A stretch of DNA of 64,000 nucleotides from Mesorhizobium sp. M00.F.Ca.ET.216.01.1.1 (GTDB lineage: Bacteria > Pseudomonadota > Alphaproteobacteria > Rhizobiales > Rhizobiaceae). The notes under the pieces are model-generated. The model was not told the origin of the DNA, made no database searches, and worked only from the letters and a program-made list of their open reading frames with translations. The DNA lies in assembly GCF_004010325.2 (NCBI RefSeq), contig NZ_SADR02000001.1, positions 392,239 through 456,238 of the forward strand. Direction: 5' to 3'. Every line of letters starts with the position of its first letter. Position 1 is the stretch's first letter. Positions 48,592 to 57,213 of this stretch are shown here, piece by piece. The position numbers and the translations under genes are program-made.

Positions 48592-50235
48592 TCAGTCGGC
48601 CATCCGGTAAAGGCCAAGCGACAGTTTTTCCCCTGACGAATAGTTGATGCCGTCGATCCGGGCGACGCGGCTCGCCGACTTGCCCTGCCCTGCCAGCAGG
48701 CCATCCAGCCTTTTCTCTTCTGCGACCGGCGCCAGCGCCAGCGCGCAGGCCGGATCGGCAAGCAGATGTTGCGCGACGCCATCGACATTGGTCAGGATCG
48801 TGTTTGTACCCACCAAAAATACCAGGCTCGGTTCGTGATACCCCGCCGAGGCGAGAACCGTCGTCTCGCAGGGTCGATTCGCGCGAACCGCAGCCTCGAT
48901 CTCGGGGCTCATCCAAATAGGTTTCAATGACGGGGCGATGACACCGAACAGCAAAGCAAAACTAATGCCGGCACAAATCGCGATTGCGGCGACGCGGCCG
49001 AGCGGAACTTGCAGTTGGCGCGGGAAGGCAAGGTAGCCGGCCGCCAGTGCAGCGGCGGCGGCCGGAACGCTCCACCAAGAGAATGTGCCGGAAAGATAGA
49101 GCGGCGCGGCGATGCAAAGCACTGCAAGACCTGTTGTGACCAGGACGAAGCCGAATGCGGTCGCCCACCATAGCCACGCCTGCCAGCGCCTGAGCGGCGC
49201 ATTCGCCTCCTCTGGTTTCAAGGTCAGAAGCCAGCCGACCATCAGTGCCAGGCCGGGATAGGCCGGCAGGACGTAGTGCGGCAGTTTTGTCGGGATCAGT
49301 TCGAACAGCAGCCAGAACGGAATGTACCAGGCGACGCAGAAGCGGATGCTAGGATCGTCGCGCAGGCGATTGAGCGCCTGGAGCCCGGCGCCGACCGCGA
49401 CCAGTCCGAAGGGCCACATGAACAGCGAATAAGTCAACGCATAGAAGCCGGGCGGAAGGCCATGTGATTCCTCGCCCTGCGCGACCTTGCCGAGCATATC
49501 CTTGCCGACGGCTTGCTGCAGGAAAGCGCCACCGCTTTTCCAGGTGATGAGGACAAGCCAGGGCAGCACGATCAGCAGCACGATGGCGAGACCGCGTGTC
49601 GCCTTGAGCTTCGACAGCCAGCGCCAGTCCCGCTCGAACGCCAACAGCACCGCGACGGTCAGCGCCGACAACAGTGGCGCGATCGGTCCCTTGATGAGGA
49701 TTGCCGCGCCCTGGGCGGCCCAGAAAATCCACGCCAAATAGCCGGCGACCGCCTGGTTCCTGCGCGACGCCACATAGATCTGCGCCAGCGCGCCTTGCGC
49801 CGTCACGCAGCAGGCCAAAAGCACTGCGTCGGTCTTGGCATCACGGCCTTCGAAAGCTGTCGCGAAAATCGCCGCCATGACCAGGCCGGCGGCCAGACCG
49901 GCGTCGGGCCTGAAAAGATTTGCGCCCGTCCAGGCGACAGCCACCACGGCGATGGCGATGCCGAGGGCCGACACCAGGCGATACACCCAGATCGGCGCTT
50001 CGGCTCCCTCGCCGCTCAGCGCCACGGCGGCCGACTGCAGCCAGTAGATCCCGATCGGCTTCTGGTAGCGCGAGGCCTGCTGGAAGCGAATGTCGACATA
50101 GTCGCCGGTCTCGGCCATCTGCTTGGTGGCCTGGACGAAGCGCGGCTCATCGCGATCGAGCGGCGGCATGGCCGCCAGCCCGGAAACCATCATCAGCAGG
50201 CTGAACAGGAAAAGAAGGAGATAATTCCTGTTCAT
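48592..50235 (-). CDS. ArnT-like membrane glycosyltransferase (GT83/PMT family)
   Basis: A 547-residue GT-C fold enzyme. The catalytic Asp is in the first periplasmic loop, MPPLDRDEPRFVQATKQM (Asp-Glu pair, about 24-41), as in ArnT; YWLQSAAV and about 11-12 helices follow, then a soluble C-terminal domain. ArnT moves a sugar from undecaprenyl phosphate to lipid A. With the GT2 and LAB_N genes upstream, this is likely the final transferase. Possible sugars include galacturonic acid (Rhizobium Rgt enzymes) or aminosugars; the sequence cannot tell. Confidence 0.87.
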   Translation of the reverse strand: MNRNYLLLFLFSLLMMVSGLAAMPPLDRDEPRFVQATKQMAETGDYVDIRFQQASRYQKPIGIYWLQSAAVALSGEGAEAPIWVYRLVSALGIAIAVVAVAWTGANLFRPDAGLAAGLVMAAIFATAFEGRDAKTDAVLLACCVTAQGALAQIYVASRRNQAVAGYLAWIFWAAQGAAILIKGPIAPLLSALTVAVLLAFERDWRWLSKLKATRGLAIVLLIVLPWLVLITWKSGGAFLQQAVGKDMLGKVAQGEESHGLPPGFYALTYSLFMWPFGLVAVGAGLQALNRLRDDPSIRFCVAWYIPFWLLFELIPTKLPHYVLPAYPGLALMVGWLLTLKPEEANAPLRRWQAWLWWATAFGFVLVTTGLAVLCIAAPLYLSGTFSWWSVPAAAAALAAGYLAFPRQLQVPLGRVAAIAICAGISFALLFGVIAPSLKPIWMSPEIEAAVRANRPCETTVLASAGYHEPSLVFLVGTNTILTNVDGVAQHLLADPACALALAPVAEEKRLDGLLAGQGKSASRVARIDGINYSSGEKLSLGLYRMAD

Positions 50236-50275
50236 TGCGGCCCCTCTGATTACTTGCTTCCGATGGGGCAGATGC

Positions 50276-50608
50276 TCAATCGACCTTGGTCATCGCCGCC
50301 TTGCGCTCGTTGGCGATCAGCCAGAGATTGCGGATGTAGATGAACATGCCCATCGCCTGGCCGGCGATGAACACCGGATCCTCGCGCTGGATCGCATAGA
50401 TCAGCAGCAGGCCGCCGCCGAACAGCGAAAAGAACCAGAAGGCGATCGGCACCACGCTGCGTTTGGCTTTTTCCGATGCGACCCACTGCACCAGGAAGCG
50501 CATGGTGAAGAAGAACTGGGCGACGAAGCCGAGCAGAACCCACGCATCGAATTGCTTGACGAAAACCTGGTGAAGCCAGGTCGCCAATTCCTGAAGCACG
50601 TTAGCCAT
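50276..50608 (-). CDS. Lipid-A-biosynthesis N-terminal (LAB_N) domain membrane protein
   Basis: A 110-residue membrane protein with three to four helices. LAB_N features: WVLLGFVAQFFFTMRFLVQWVASEKAKRSVVP (about 23) and FWFFSLFGGGLLLIYAIQREDPVFIAGQ (about 57). It overlaps the GT2 gene by 8 nt, so the two are coupled. LAB_N proteins are found with ArnC/ArnT-like genes and may help flip the lipid-linked sugar or anchor the GT2, by analogy with ArnE/ArnF. No direct evidence for the role. Confidence 0.85.
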   Translation of the reverse strand: MANVLQELATWLHQVFVKQFDAWVLLGFVAQFFFTMRFLVQWVASEKAKRSVVPIAFWFFSLFGGGLLLIYAIQREDPVFIAGQAMGMFIYIRNLWLIANERKAAMTKVD

Positions 50609-51335
50609 GCCTGATTTCCTTTACTTTTGGCATTCTCCGGCGCCGGCGACGAAGCCACCAGACGCCGGCGAGATCGAGCACACCTTGCAGGCCACGATCG
50701 AAAATGCCGTAATTCGACTTGCCGTAACGGCGGGAGCGGTCAACGACATCACAGTGGACGACGCCGTATCCCTCCTGGATGACGAGGGCCGGAACAAAGC
50801 GATGAGTGCCGTCGAAAAACGGCAATTTCCTGAGGATGTCGGTGTGGACAGCCTTCAGGCCGCAGCCGGTGTCGCGGGTTTCATCATGCAGGATCGCGCT
50901 TCTCAGCCAGTTGGCGAAGCGGGAGGCCAGTTGTTTGATCTTGCTGTCGCGGCGCTTCAGGCGCTGCCCTTGGGCAGCACCGGCATCGGGCCCGGCCTGC
51001 CGCAGCGCATCGACGAGCAGCGGAATATATTTGGGGTCGTTCTGGCCATCGCCGTCGATGGTGGCGACAATATCGCCCCGCGCCGCCCATGCGCCCGAAC
51101 GCACGGAGAGGGACTGGCCGGCGGATTTCTCGTGCCTGACGTGACGAAGCGGAAATGGCTGAAGCGTCGCCTGTGCCGCAAGCACCGCAGCGGTGTCGTC
51201 GGTCGAACCGTCATCGACGACGATCACTTCGAAGTTGCGCCCGGCCATCGCCGCCCCGATCTCGTCGAGCAAAAGCGGCAGGTTTTTCGCCTCGTTCCGG
51301 CAAGGAATGACGATGGATATCAATGCGTCCGGCAT
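50601..51335 (-). CDS. Polyprenyl-phosphate glycosyltransferase (GT2, DPM1/ArnC-like)
   Basis: A 244-residue GT2 enzyme: ISIVIPCRNEAKNLPLLL (about 6-23), VIVVDDGSTDDTA (about 39-51, UDP-sugar Asp), and IVATIDGDGQNDP (about 90, DxD metal site), then the GCGLKAVHTDILRKLPFF block. It lacks the two C-terminal helices seen in ArnC, so membrane attachment would come from LAB_N next door. It likely makes undecaprenyl- or dodecaprenyl-P-sugar. The ATG at 51,335 is used because the open frame to 51,650 overlaps repeats and tyrS upstream. Confidence 0.88.
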   Translation of the reverse strand: MPDALISIVIPCRNEAKNLPLLLDEIGAAMAGRNFEVIVVDDGSTDDTAAVLAAQATLQPFPLRHVRHEKSAGQSLSVRSGAWAARGDIVATIDGDGQNDPKYIPLLVDALRQAGPDAGAAQGQRLKRRDSKIKQLASRFANWLRSAILHDETRDTGCGLKAVHTDILRKLPFFDGTHRFVPALVIQEGYGVVHCDVVDRSRRYGKSNYGIFDRGLQGVLDLAGVWWLRRRRRRMPKVKEIRHG

Positions 51336-51486
51336 GTCGCGTCGGGCTCTGTCATGGGATATTGCATTCGATGGATGCTCTGCGGTGCCGTTCCAGCGGA
51401 TCGAAGACTGCAAGGGTCCGCCGGCGCGGCGCCTCATTACGCCAGCCGAAACGATGAAGCAAGCATACTGGACGTCATCCGAGCAG

Positions 51487-51576
51487 GCCGCAAAACCGGA
51501 TTCCACTTTTGCTGATCGCTGGACCTTTATCCGGCGCGCAATCGGCCGCAAAATCGGATTCCACTTTTGCTGATCG
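51487..51576 (+). repeat. Tandem pair of a 32-bp intergenic repeat
   Basis: Copies at 51,487-51,518 and 51,545-51,576 differ at one base and share GGATTCCACTTTTGCTGATC. The period is 58 bp. This sequence type (CCACTTTTGCTGATCGCGC) is common before genes in Mesorhizobium. It lies in the shared upstream region of the GT2 gene and tyrS. Confidence 0.85.
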
Positions 51577-51649
51577 CGCGCTGATGTTAAACGCCCGCGT
51601 TCATGCACGCCCCAAGCCGCAGCGGCCGGGCGCTTTCGGGAAAGAAACA

Positions 51650-52903
51650 ATGTCTGCCTTCAAATCCGATTTCCTGCGCATAATGAGCGAGCGCGGTTTC
51701 ATCCATCAGACTTCGGATGACGCCGGCCTCGACCAGCTTTTCGCCAGGGAGACGGTGAGCGCCTATATCGGCTTCGACGCAACCGCCAGGAGCCTGCATG
51801 CCGGTTCACTGATCCAGATCATGATGCTGCACTGGCTGCAGCAGACCGGCCACCGGCCGATCGCGCTGATGGGCGGCGGCACCTCGATGATCGGCGACCC
51901 GTCGTTCAAGGACGAGGCCCGCAAGCTGCTGACGCCGCAGGATATTGAGGACAATCTGGCCGGCATCCGCCGCAACTTCATGCCCTACCTCAAATTCGGC
52001 AGCGGCCCGAACGACGCCATCATGATCAACAACGCCGACTGGCTGATGGAGATCAACTACGTCAACTTCCTGCGCGATGTCGGGCGGCACTTCTCCGTCA
52101 ACCGCATGCTGGCCTTCGATTCGGTCAAGCTCAGGCTCGACCGCGAGCAATCGCTGTCGTTCCTCGAGTTCAACTACATGATCCTGCAGGCCTACGACTT
52201 CGTCGAGCTTTACAAGCGTCTCGGCTGCCGGCTGCAGATGGGCGGCTCTGACCAGTGGGGCAACATTGTCAACGGCATCGATCTCGGCCATCGCATGGAA
52301 AACGCGCAGCTCTACGCGCTGACCACGCCGCTGCTCACCACCTCGTCCGGGGCCAAGATGGGCAAGTCGGCGTCAGGGGCGGTCTGGCTCGATGCGAAGA
52401 TGCTGTCGCCTTACGAGTTCTGGCAGTACTGGCGCAACACCGAGGACGCCGATGTCGGCCGCTTCCTGAAACTCTACACGACGCTCTCCCTCGACGAGAT
52501 TGCGCGCCTCGAACAGCTCGGCGGCTCGGAGATCAACGAGGCGAAGAAGATCCTCGCCACCGAGATCACCGCAATGCTGCATAGCCGCGAGGCCGCGGAA
52601 AAGGCCAGCGAAACGGCTCGCAAGACCTTCGAGGAAGGCGCGCTCGCCGAAACGCTGCCGACCGTCGAGGTGGACAAGGCTGACCTGGAAGTCGGCGTCG
52701 GCATATTGTCGCTGTTCGTCACCGCTGGATTGGCAGCGTCCAACGGCGAGGCGCGGCGGCATATCCAGGGCGGTGCCGTGCGCCTGAACGACGAGCCTGT
52801 CACCGACGATCGCAGGATGGTGACGCTTCAAGACGTCGGTCCGGAAACCATCCTGAAGCTGTCGCTCGGCAAGAAGAAGCACATTCTGGTGCGGCCGGTC
52901 TGA
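51650..52903 (+). CDS. tyrS: Tyrosyl-tRNA synthetase
   Basis: A 417-residue class I synthetase. The HIGH-type motif is seen as SLHAGSL (about 48), KMSKS as KMGKSASG (about 238), and a C-terminal S4-like domain ([22 protein letters not shown], about 363) binds tRNA. The ATG at 51,650 gives the usual MSAFKSDFL start with GGGAAAG upstream; earlier open frame is inside the repeats. Single gene with its own promoter region. Confidence 0.97.
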   Translation: MSAFKSDFLRIMSERGFIHQTSDDAGLDQLFARETVSAYIGFDATARSLHAGSLIQIMMLHWLQQTGHRPIALMGGGTSMIGDPSFKDEARKLLTPQDIEDNLAGIRRNFMPYLKFGSGPNDAIMINNADWLMEINYVNFLRDVGRHFSVNRMLAFDSVKLRLDREQSLSFLEFNYMILQAYDFVELYKRLGCRLQMGGSDQWGNIVNGIDLGHRMENAQLYALTTPLLTTSSGAKMGKSASGAVWLDAKMLSPYEFWQYWRNTEDADVGRFLKLYTTLSLDEIARLEQLGGSEINEAKKILATEITAMLHSREAAEKASETARKTFEEGALAETLPTVEVDKADLEVGVGILSLFVTAGLAASNGEARRHIQGGAVRLNDEPVTDDRRMVTLQDVGPETILKLSLGKKKHILVRPV

Positions 52904-52959
52904 CTGGATGCTTACTCTGCGTCGTTTGCGAACGTGAAAGAGAACGACGCGAAATGCGC

Positions 52960-53960
52960 TCAATGGAAGGTGCTTGGCATTGCCGTCTCAACCAGACGCA
53001 TCCAGTACGAGACGCCATAGGGGATTGCCGCGTCATTGAAATCGTACGACGCTTCATGCAGGCCAGCGGTGTTGCCATTGCCGATGAGCGCTATGTTGCC
53101 GGGCCGCTCCTGAAGCATGAACGCGAAGTCTTCGGACCCCATGAGTTGGGGATGGTCGGAATTGACAGCGTCGGCTCCCATGACATTGCGAGCGACATCC
53201 ACCGCCAGCGCCGTCTCGGCTGGATGGTTCACGACCACTGGGTATAGGCTCTTGTAGTCGACTGTCGCGGTCGCCCCGTAGGACGCAGCTATTCCCTCCG
53301 AGATCTCGGTGATGCGCCGCTGCATCATGTCCCTGACCTCTGGCTCGAACCAGCGAGCGGTGCCGTGCATCAGCGTCGTTTGAGGGACCACCGCTCCCGA
53401 CTGGCCGCCGCTGAATGACCCGATGTTTATGACCCCACTCTTCAGCGGATCGACGTTTCGCGAGATGACCGTTTGCAAGGCGATCAGGATGTTCGCCGCA
53501 GGAAGCAGCGTATCGACACCTGCCTGCGGACTGGCTCCGTGAGCGCTCTTTCCTTCGATCGTGATCCGAAAGCTGGCCACAGCAGCACCGAACGGCCCCG
53601 TGCGCGTGGCGAAATGGCCGATCGGCAGGCCGGGCTCGTTGTGCAGGGCGAACACCTTCTCGACGTTCCAGCGGGTCATCAGCCCGTCATCGCACATGGC
53701 TTTTGCACCAGCGCCGCCTTCTTCGGCGGGCTGAAAAATCAGCACTGCCGTGCCGTCGAAGTTGCGCGTCTCAGCCAGGCCCTTTGCGGCACCCAGCAAC
53801 ATCGCCGTGTGCCCATCGTGCCCACACGCGTGCATCCTGCCGGGAACCCGCGACGCGTAGGAAAGGCCCGTTGTTTCTTCAACTGGAAGGGCATCCATAT
53901 CGGCGCGTAACCCGATTACCTTGCCCGAGGACTGGCTTCGTCCCTTGATGACGCCGCAGG
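52960..53960 (-). pseudogene. M20-family amidohydrolase, 5'-truncated
   Basis: From about 53,958 down, the frame reads [20 protein letters not shown] and continues as an M20/hippurate hydrolase: metal motif RMHACGHDGHTAML, PAEEGGAGA, FALHNEPG, GKSAHGASPQAGVD, and GSEDFAFMLQ. The family's first 50-60 residues (with the RRDIHAHPEL-type helix) are missing; upstream of the junction the DNA belongs to an epimerase gene read in another frame. The core active-site ligands are intact, but the fold would lack its N-terminus. It could still be translated from a GTG/ATG at the junction. Confidence 0.85.
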
Positions 53961-54493
53961 CCGAGGGGTCCCCAGATGGTGCCGATCCGCAGATTGACCA
54001 CGTCGAACCCGGCACTGTCACCGATCAGCGTTGTGAACAGCTCCCCGGTCTTCTTGAACGCATGAATCTGGTGCGGCGCCAGGACTGGCAACGGAGCATC
54101 CTCGCGCCATGGCACTTCGTCCACTCCGACATACACGCCGATAGAGCCGGCTACGGAGAACCGCCGTACACGCCACGCCGTTGCCGCCTTGAGTGCGTTG
54201 AGCAGAGCGGCGGATTCGGCGCGGAGATACTCGACCGGATCGGGCAGATTGAACTGCGCCGCAGCGAGGTGCACGATACCGGTGATCTCATGCCGCTTTC
54301 CGATATCGAGGAAGGCCGCGTCATCTGTGGTATCCAGGGGCTCGACGACGACCCGGCCGCCGGGTTCATCGGCCAAGAACTCAGGGAGCTGAGTGGATCG
54401 GCGCCCGGTGAGCACGACTGCCTCGCCCATGTCGAGGAGCGCCCGTGCCGTGTGCGACCCGATCGATCCCAAACCGCCGGTAATAAGTATCAT
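53960..54493 (-). pseudogene. NAD-dependent epimerase/dehydratase, 3'-truncated
   Basis: ATG at 54,493 with strong AAGGGATAAAAAG upstream. The Rossmann start [46 protein letters not shown] and [11 protein letters not shown] (the YxxxK position reads HAFKK) are typical, and the frame runs in family register up to [12 protein letters not shown] at 53,960. There homology stops and the reading runs into amidohydrolase sequence out of frame, ending at 53,879. The C-terminal substrate domain of about 100 residues is gone. A deletion joined the two genes. Confidence 0.85.
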
Positions 54494-54673
54494 CTTTTTA
54501 TCCCTTCTTATCCCTTCGCGTTTTTGTCCGCTGTATCTTCCAGGCAAGGTCCCGGGCCAGCCATCCGGCCAGCGCCGTTCCACCAACCATTCCTTGGTGT
54601 CCTGAAAGGAATTGATGGCGATCGAGCCGGATCGCGCTGCTGACGGACCTTTCGTGACCTGAAGAAAGGGCGG

Positions 54674-55405
54674 CTAGATGAGCCTCTGGCCGCCGTCGAT
54701 GTGAATGGTCTCGCCCGTCGTGAAGTCGCTTTCCATGGCGTAGATGTAGGCAGGGGCGATGTCCGCAGGTGTCGCAATCTTTCCCGCCGGCAGGCGAGCG
54801 GCCATGCTCTCAAAGAAGCCGGATTTGGCTTCTCCGACGAGTTCGTCGAACATTGGCGTGTCGACCCATCCGGGCGACACGATGTTCACACGCGTCGGAG
54901 CCAATTCCAGCGACAGGGCGCGGGCAAAATAGCTGAATGAGCCGGCAATCGCGGATACAACCGAGCCTCCGGGAACCGGCGGTCGATCCTTGTTGATCCC
55001 CGAAGTCAAGGTCATTGAGCCCCCGGTCTTCAGGGTGCGTACTGCATGTTTCGCCAGCAGGACGGCGCCAATCAGCTTGTTGTCGACGAAGCGGCGCACG
55101 ACATCCATGTCGGTACGATCGATGGGATCGCCCGGAGGCGGTGTTCCGGCCGTCGAGACGAGATGATCGAATGCCCCGACTTCGTCGAACAGCCATGCAA
55201 TTTTCGCCTCCTTCGTCATGTCCGCGGCAAAAGTTCTCACACGACTATCTGCACCAAGCGTGCGTTCTGCGGCCTGTAACTTCTCTGGTGACCGGCCGAC
55301 GATCACCAGTTCCGCGCCGCTCTTGAGGGCAGACGCTGCGACACCGAGACCGATGCCGGAGCTGCCTCCAACGACGACAACTTTCTTGCCCATAAGCGTT
55401 GCCAT
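54674..55405 (-). CDS. SDR family protein lacking the YxxxK pair
   Basis: A 243-residue short-chain dehydrogenase/reductase. NAD(P) motif VVGGSSGIGLG (about 11-21), LVSTAGTPPP (NAG-like) and VNIVSPGWVDTPM near residues 180-192 are as in the family, but between LTSGINKDRPP and ALSLELAP, where YxxxK is expected, the sequence is SVVSAIAGSFSYFARA, with no Tyr or Lys. I know a subgroup of SDRs with VAAVxGAL here; catalytic chemistry is uncertain. AGGAGG gives a strong start. It lies 36 bp after the VOC gene. Confidence 0.83.
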   Translation of the reverse strand: MATLMGKKVVVVGGSSGIGLGVAASALKSGAELVIVGRSPEKLQAAERTLGADSRVRTFAADMTKEAKIAWLFDEVGAFDHLVSTAGTPPPGDPIDRTDMDVVRRFVDNKLIGAVLLAKHAVRTLKTGGSMTLTSGINKDRPPVPGGSVVSAIAGSFSYFARALSLELAPTRVNIVSPGWVDTPMFDELVGEAKSGFFESMAARLPAGKIATPADIAPAYIYAMESDFTTGETIHIDGGQRLI

Positions 55406-55441
55406 GGGAGCCTCCTACGTTCGAGATTGTAAGGGGGTGAA

Positions 55442-55900
55442 TTACGCCTTGCCGGCGTAAGCCGCTTCGAGATCCGCGATGATGATCTTCTTCATCTTGT
55501 ACATGGCCTGCATCACCCGACCGGCCTTCTCCCGGTCAGGGTCCGCGATCATTTGCAGCAGGATTGTGGGCGTGACCTGCCAGTAGACGCCGAATTTGTC
55601 CGTCAGCCATCCACATGGCTGCTCCTTGCCGCCCCCGGCCGTCAGTGCATTCCAGTAGTAGTCGGTTTCCGCCTGGTCCCCGGTTTCCACAAGGAAGGAG
55701 AACGCCTCGTTGTATGGCGCGTGCGCATGGGCATTGAGGGCCGCTATCGGCAGGCCGGCCAGTTCGAACCGGACAACCGACAACTCGGGATCAGGGAGGT
55801 CGGTGCGTTCGAGGACCTTCGACTCCTTGAACACGGACATGTAGAATTCCATGGCCTCTTCGGCCTGGGATTCGAACCAGAGATGGGGATAGACCTTCAT
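55442..55900 (-). CDS. PhnB/VOC family protein (3-demethylubiquinone methyltransferase-like)
   Basis: A 152-residue VOC protein of the PhnB group: PHLWFESQAEEAMEFYMSVF (about 5-24), IAALNAHAHAPYNEAFSFLV, DYYWNALTAGGGKEQPCGWLTDKFGVYWQVTP (about 80) and the C-terminal AMYKMKKIIIADLEAAY. The family name suggests a methyltransferase but these are small metal-binding-fold proteins without known reaction. GGAG gives the start. In a likely operon DUF1127-VOC-SDR. Confidence 0.87.
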   Translation of the reverse strand: MKVYPHLWFESQAEEAMEFYMSVFKESKVLERTDLPDPELSVVRFELAGLPIAALNAHAHAPYNEAFSFLVETGDQAETDYYWNALTAGGGKEQPCGWLTDKFGVYWQVTPTILLQMIADPDREKAGRVMQAMYKMKKIIIADLEAAYAGKA

Positions 55901-55925
55901 ATCGTTTCTCCTTCAGTACTCGGAA

Positions 55926-56183
55926 TTATCGGCGCCGCCCCGGCTGTCGCTGCCTGCGGATGATTGACCCGTCCCAGTCGCGCTCGAAGCCCATGTCCTG
56001 GAGGCGACGATCCGAGAAGCGCGCAATGCGCTGCATCGTCCAGCGGCGCTGCAACCCGGCGAAAAGGCGGGTGGCAAGGTCCGCCGCCGAGCGGAACAGG
56101 GATACGACTGCGTCCATGGGGGTGCGCTGAGACGCCGGTACCATGCGATCGCATGCGTCCATGTAAGCATGAATGGTGCTCAC
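55926..56183 (-). CDS. DUF1127-domain protein, divergent from LysR regulator
   Basis: An 85-residue protein with a C-terminal DUF1127-like motif RIARFSDRRLQDMGFERDWDG (about 52-72). Start is the GTG at 56,183, with AAAGGAAA upstream. It is head-to-head with a LysR gene 142 bp away and followed by VOC and SDR genes on the same strand. The other DUF1127 gene of the window (16,417) is similarly paired with a regulator. Confidence 0.75.
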   Translation of the reverse strand: MSTIHAYMDACDRMVPASQRTPMDAVVSLFRSAADLATRLFAGLQRRWTMQRIARFSDRRLQDMGFERDWDGSIIRRQRQPGRRR

Positions 56184-56325
56184 AGCGTGTTTCCTTTCAT
56201 CTGTTGCGTCGTTGTCGAAAGAAAGCTGAAGATGATGCTTCCACAGGCCTCACGTTGCTTGGATCCAGGCTGGACGACAAGCGAATGTTTGTGCACGATA
56301 TGTGACTATCGCTCACAGGTTGGCC

Positions 56326-57213
56326 ATGCCGCACAGACTTCCTCCTTTGACCGCTCTCCCCGCCTTCGACGCGGCGGCTCGTCACCTGAGCTTCACGAAA
56401 GCGGCGGCCGAGTTGAACCTGACGCATGGGGCGATCAGTCGCGCCGTCCGCAACCTAGAGGAAAGGCTCGGCATTCGGCTCTTCGAACGAGGAACGCGCT
56501 CCGTGCGCCTCACACCCGCAGGCGCCGCATATGCAGCGGAAGTCGGCGCAGCCCTGGACCGGATCGGGGCCGCGACGATCGTCGCCACGGCGTCAAGATC
56601 GGCAGGTGTCCTCAATGTCAGCACGTCGGACGGCTTTGCCGGCCGGTGGCTTGTCCCGAGGCTGTATCGTTTCCATCGGGAGAACCGCGACATCGATGTG
56701 CGTCTCTCCACGTCGGGCGTGCACGCGGATTTCATCAGGGACGGAATCGACATCGCGATACGCTACGGCGAGGGCGGCTATGAAGGGGTGGTGTCGGAGT
56801 TCCTTGCCGAGGAGGACGTCTCTCCTGTCTGCAGTCCGGAGTTGCTGCAGGGAGAACATCCGCTGCGCCAGCCCAGCGACCTTAGACACCACAGGCTTAT
56901 CCACCATGACTTCCGCATCGACTGGGCTACATGGCTGCGGTGCGCCGGCCTGGACGATATCGATCCCAATAGTGGAGTGAGGTTCGACTCCGCCGCCTAT
57001 GCTGTCGAGGCGGCCGTGCAGGGCGAAGGTGTGCTGTTGGGCAGGAGCGCACTCGTCTCTGTCGATCTGGCGGCCGGGCGACTGGTGCGTCCCTTTGATC
57101 TGGCGCTGAAGTCGAGGTGGAAATACTACGTCGTCTATCCGGATGGCGCGCTGCGGCAGAGGAAGGTCAAGGCCTTCCGCGATTGGCTGTTTAACGAAAT
57201 GGCGGCTGGCTAG
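56326..57213 (+). CDS. LysR family transcriptional regulator (GcvA-like)
   Basis: A 295-residue LTTR with the HTH LPALTAL/FDAAARHLSFTKAAAELNLTHGAISRAVRNLEERLG at the N-terminus (about 5-50), and an effector domain (VLNVSTSDGFAGRWLVPRLYRFH, DIAIRYGEG, GVLLGRSALV). The GcvA-subgroup marks RLFERGTRSVRLTPAG and the YAVEAAVQGEGVLLG block are clear. It probably controls the divergent DUF1127-VOC-SDR genes. Start at 56,326; a GTG at 56,302 is also in frame. Effector unknown. Confidence 0.88.
   Translation: MPHRLPPLTALPAFDAAARHLSFTKAAAELNLTHGAISRAVRNLEERLGIRLFERGTRSVRLTPAGAAYAAEVGAALDRIGAATIVATASRSAGVLNVSTSDGFAGRWLVPRLYRFHRENRDIDVRLSTSGVHADFIRDGIDIAIRYGEGGYEGVVSEFLAEEDVSPVCSPELLQGEHPLRQPSDLRHHRLIHHDFRIDWATWLRCAGLDDIDPNSGVRFDSAAYAVEAAVQGEGVLLGRSALVSVDLAAGRLVRPFDLALKSRWKYYVVYPDGALRQRKVKAFRDWLFNEMAAG

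Noticed and set aside
47051..48916. A 621-codon minus-strand frame over the PaiB-like and PAP2 genes
   Set aside because: It overlaps PAP2 in the same strand but another frame and has no family features; PAP2 motifs are exact.
54494..54673. Upstream extension of the epimerase remnant ([18 protein letters not shown]) as a separate gene fragment
   Set aside because: It reads like protein but is short and matches nothing I can name; the RWPDG piece recalls IS1595 transposases, too weak to claim.
56301..56317. TGTGA/TCACA dyad before the LysR gene as a CRP/FNR site
   Set aside because: The spacer is 7 nt, not 6, and it is 8 nt from the start codon. It could be a LysR autoregulatory site, but one instance is not enough to list.
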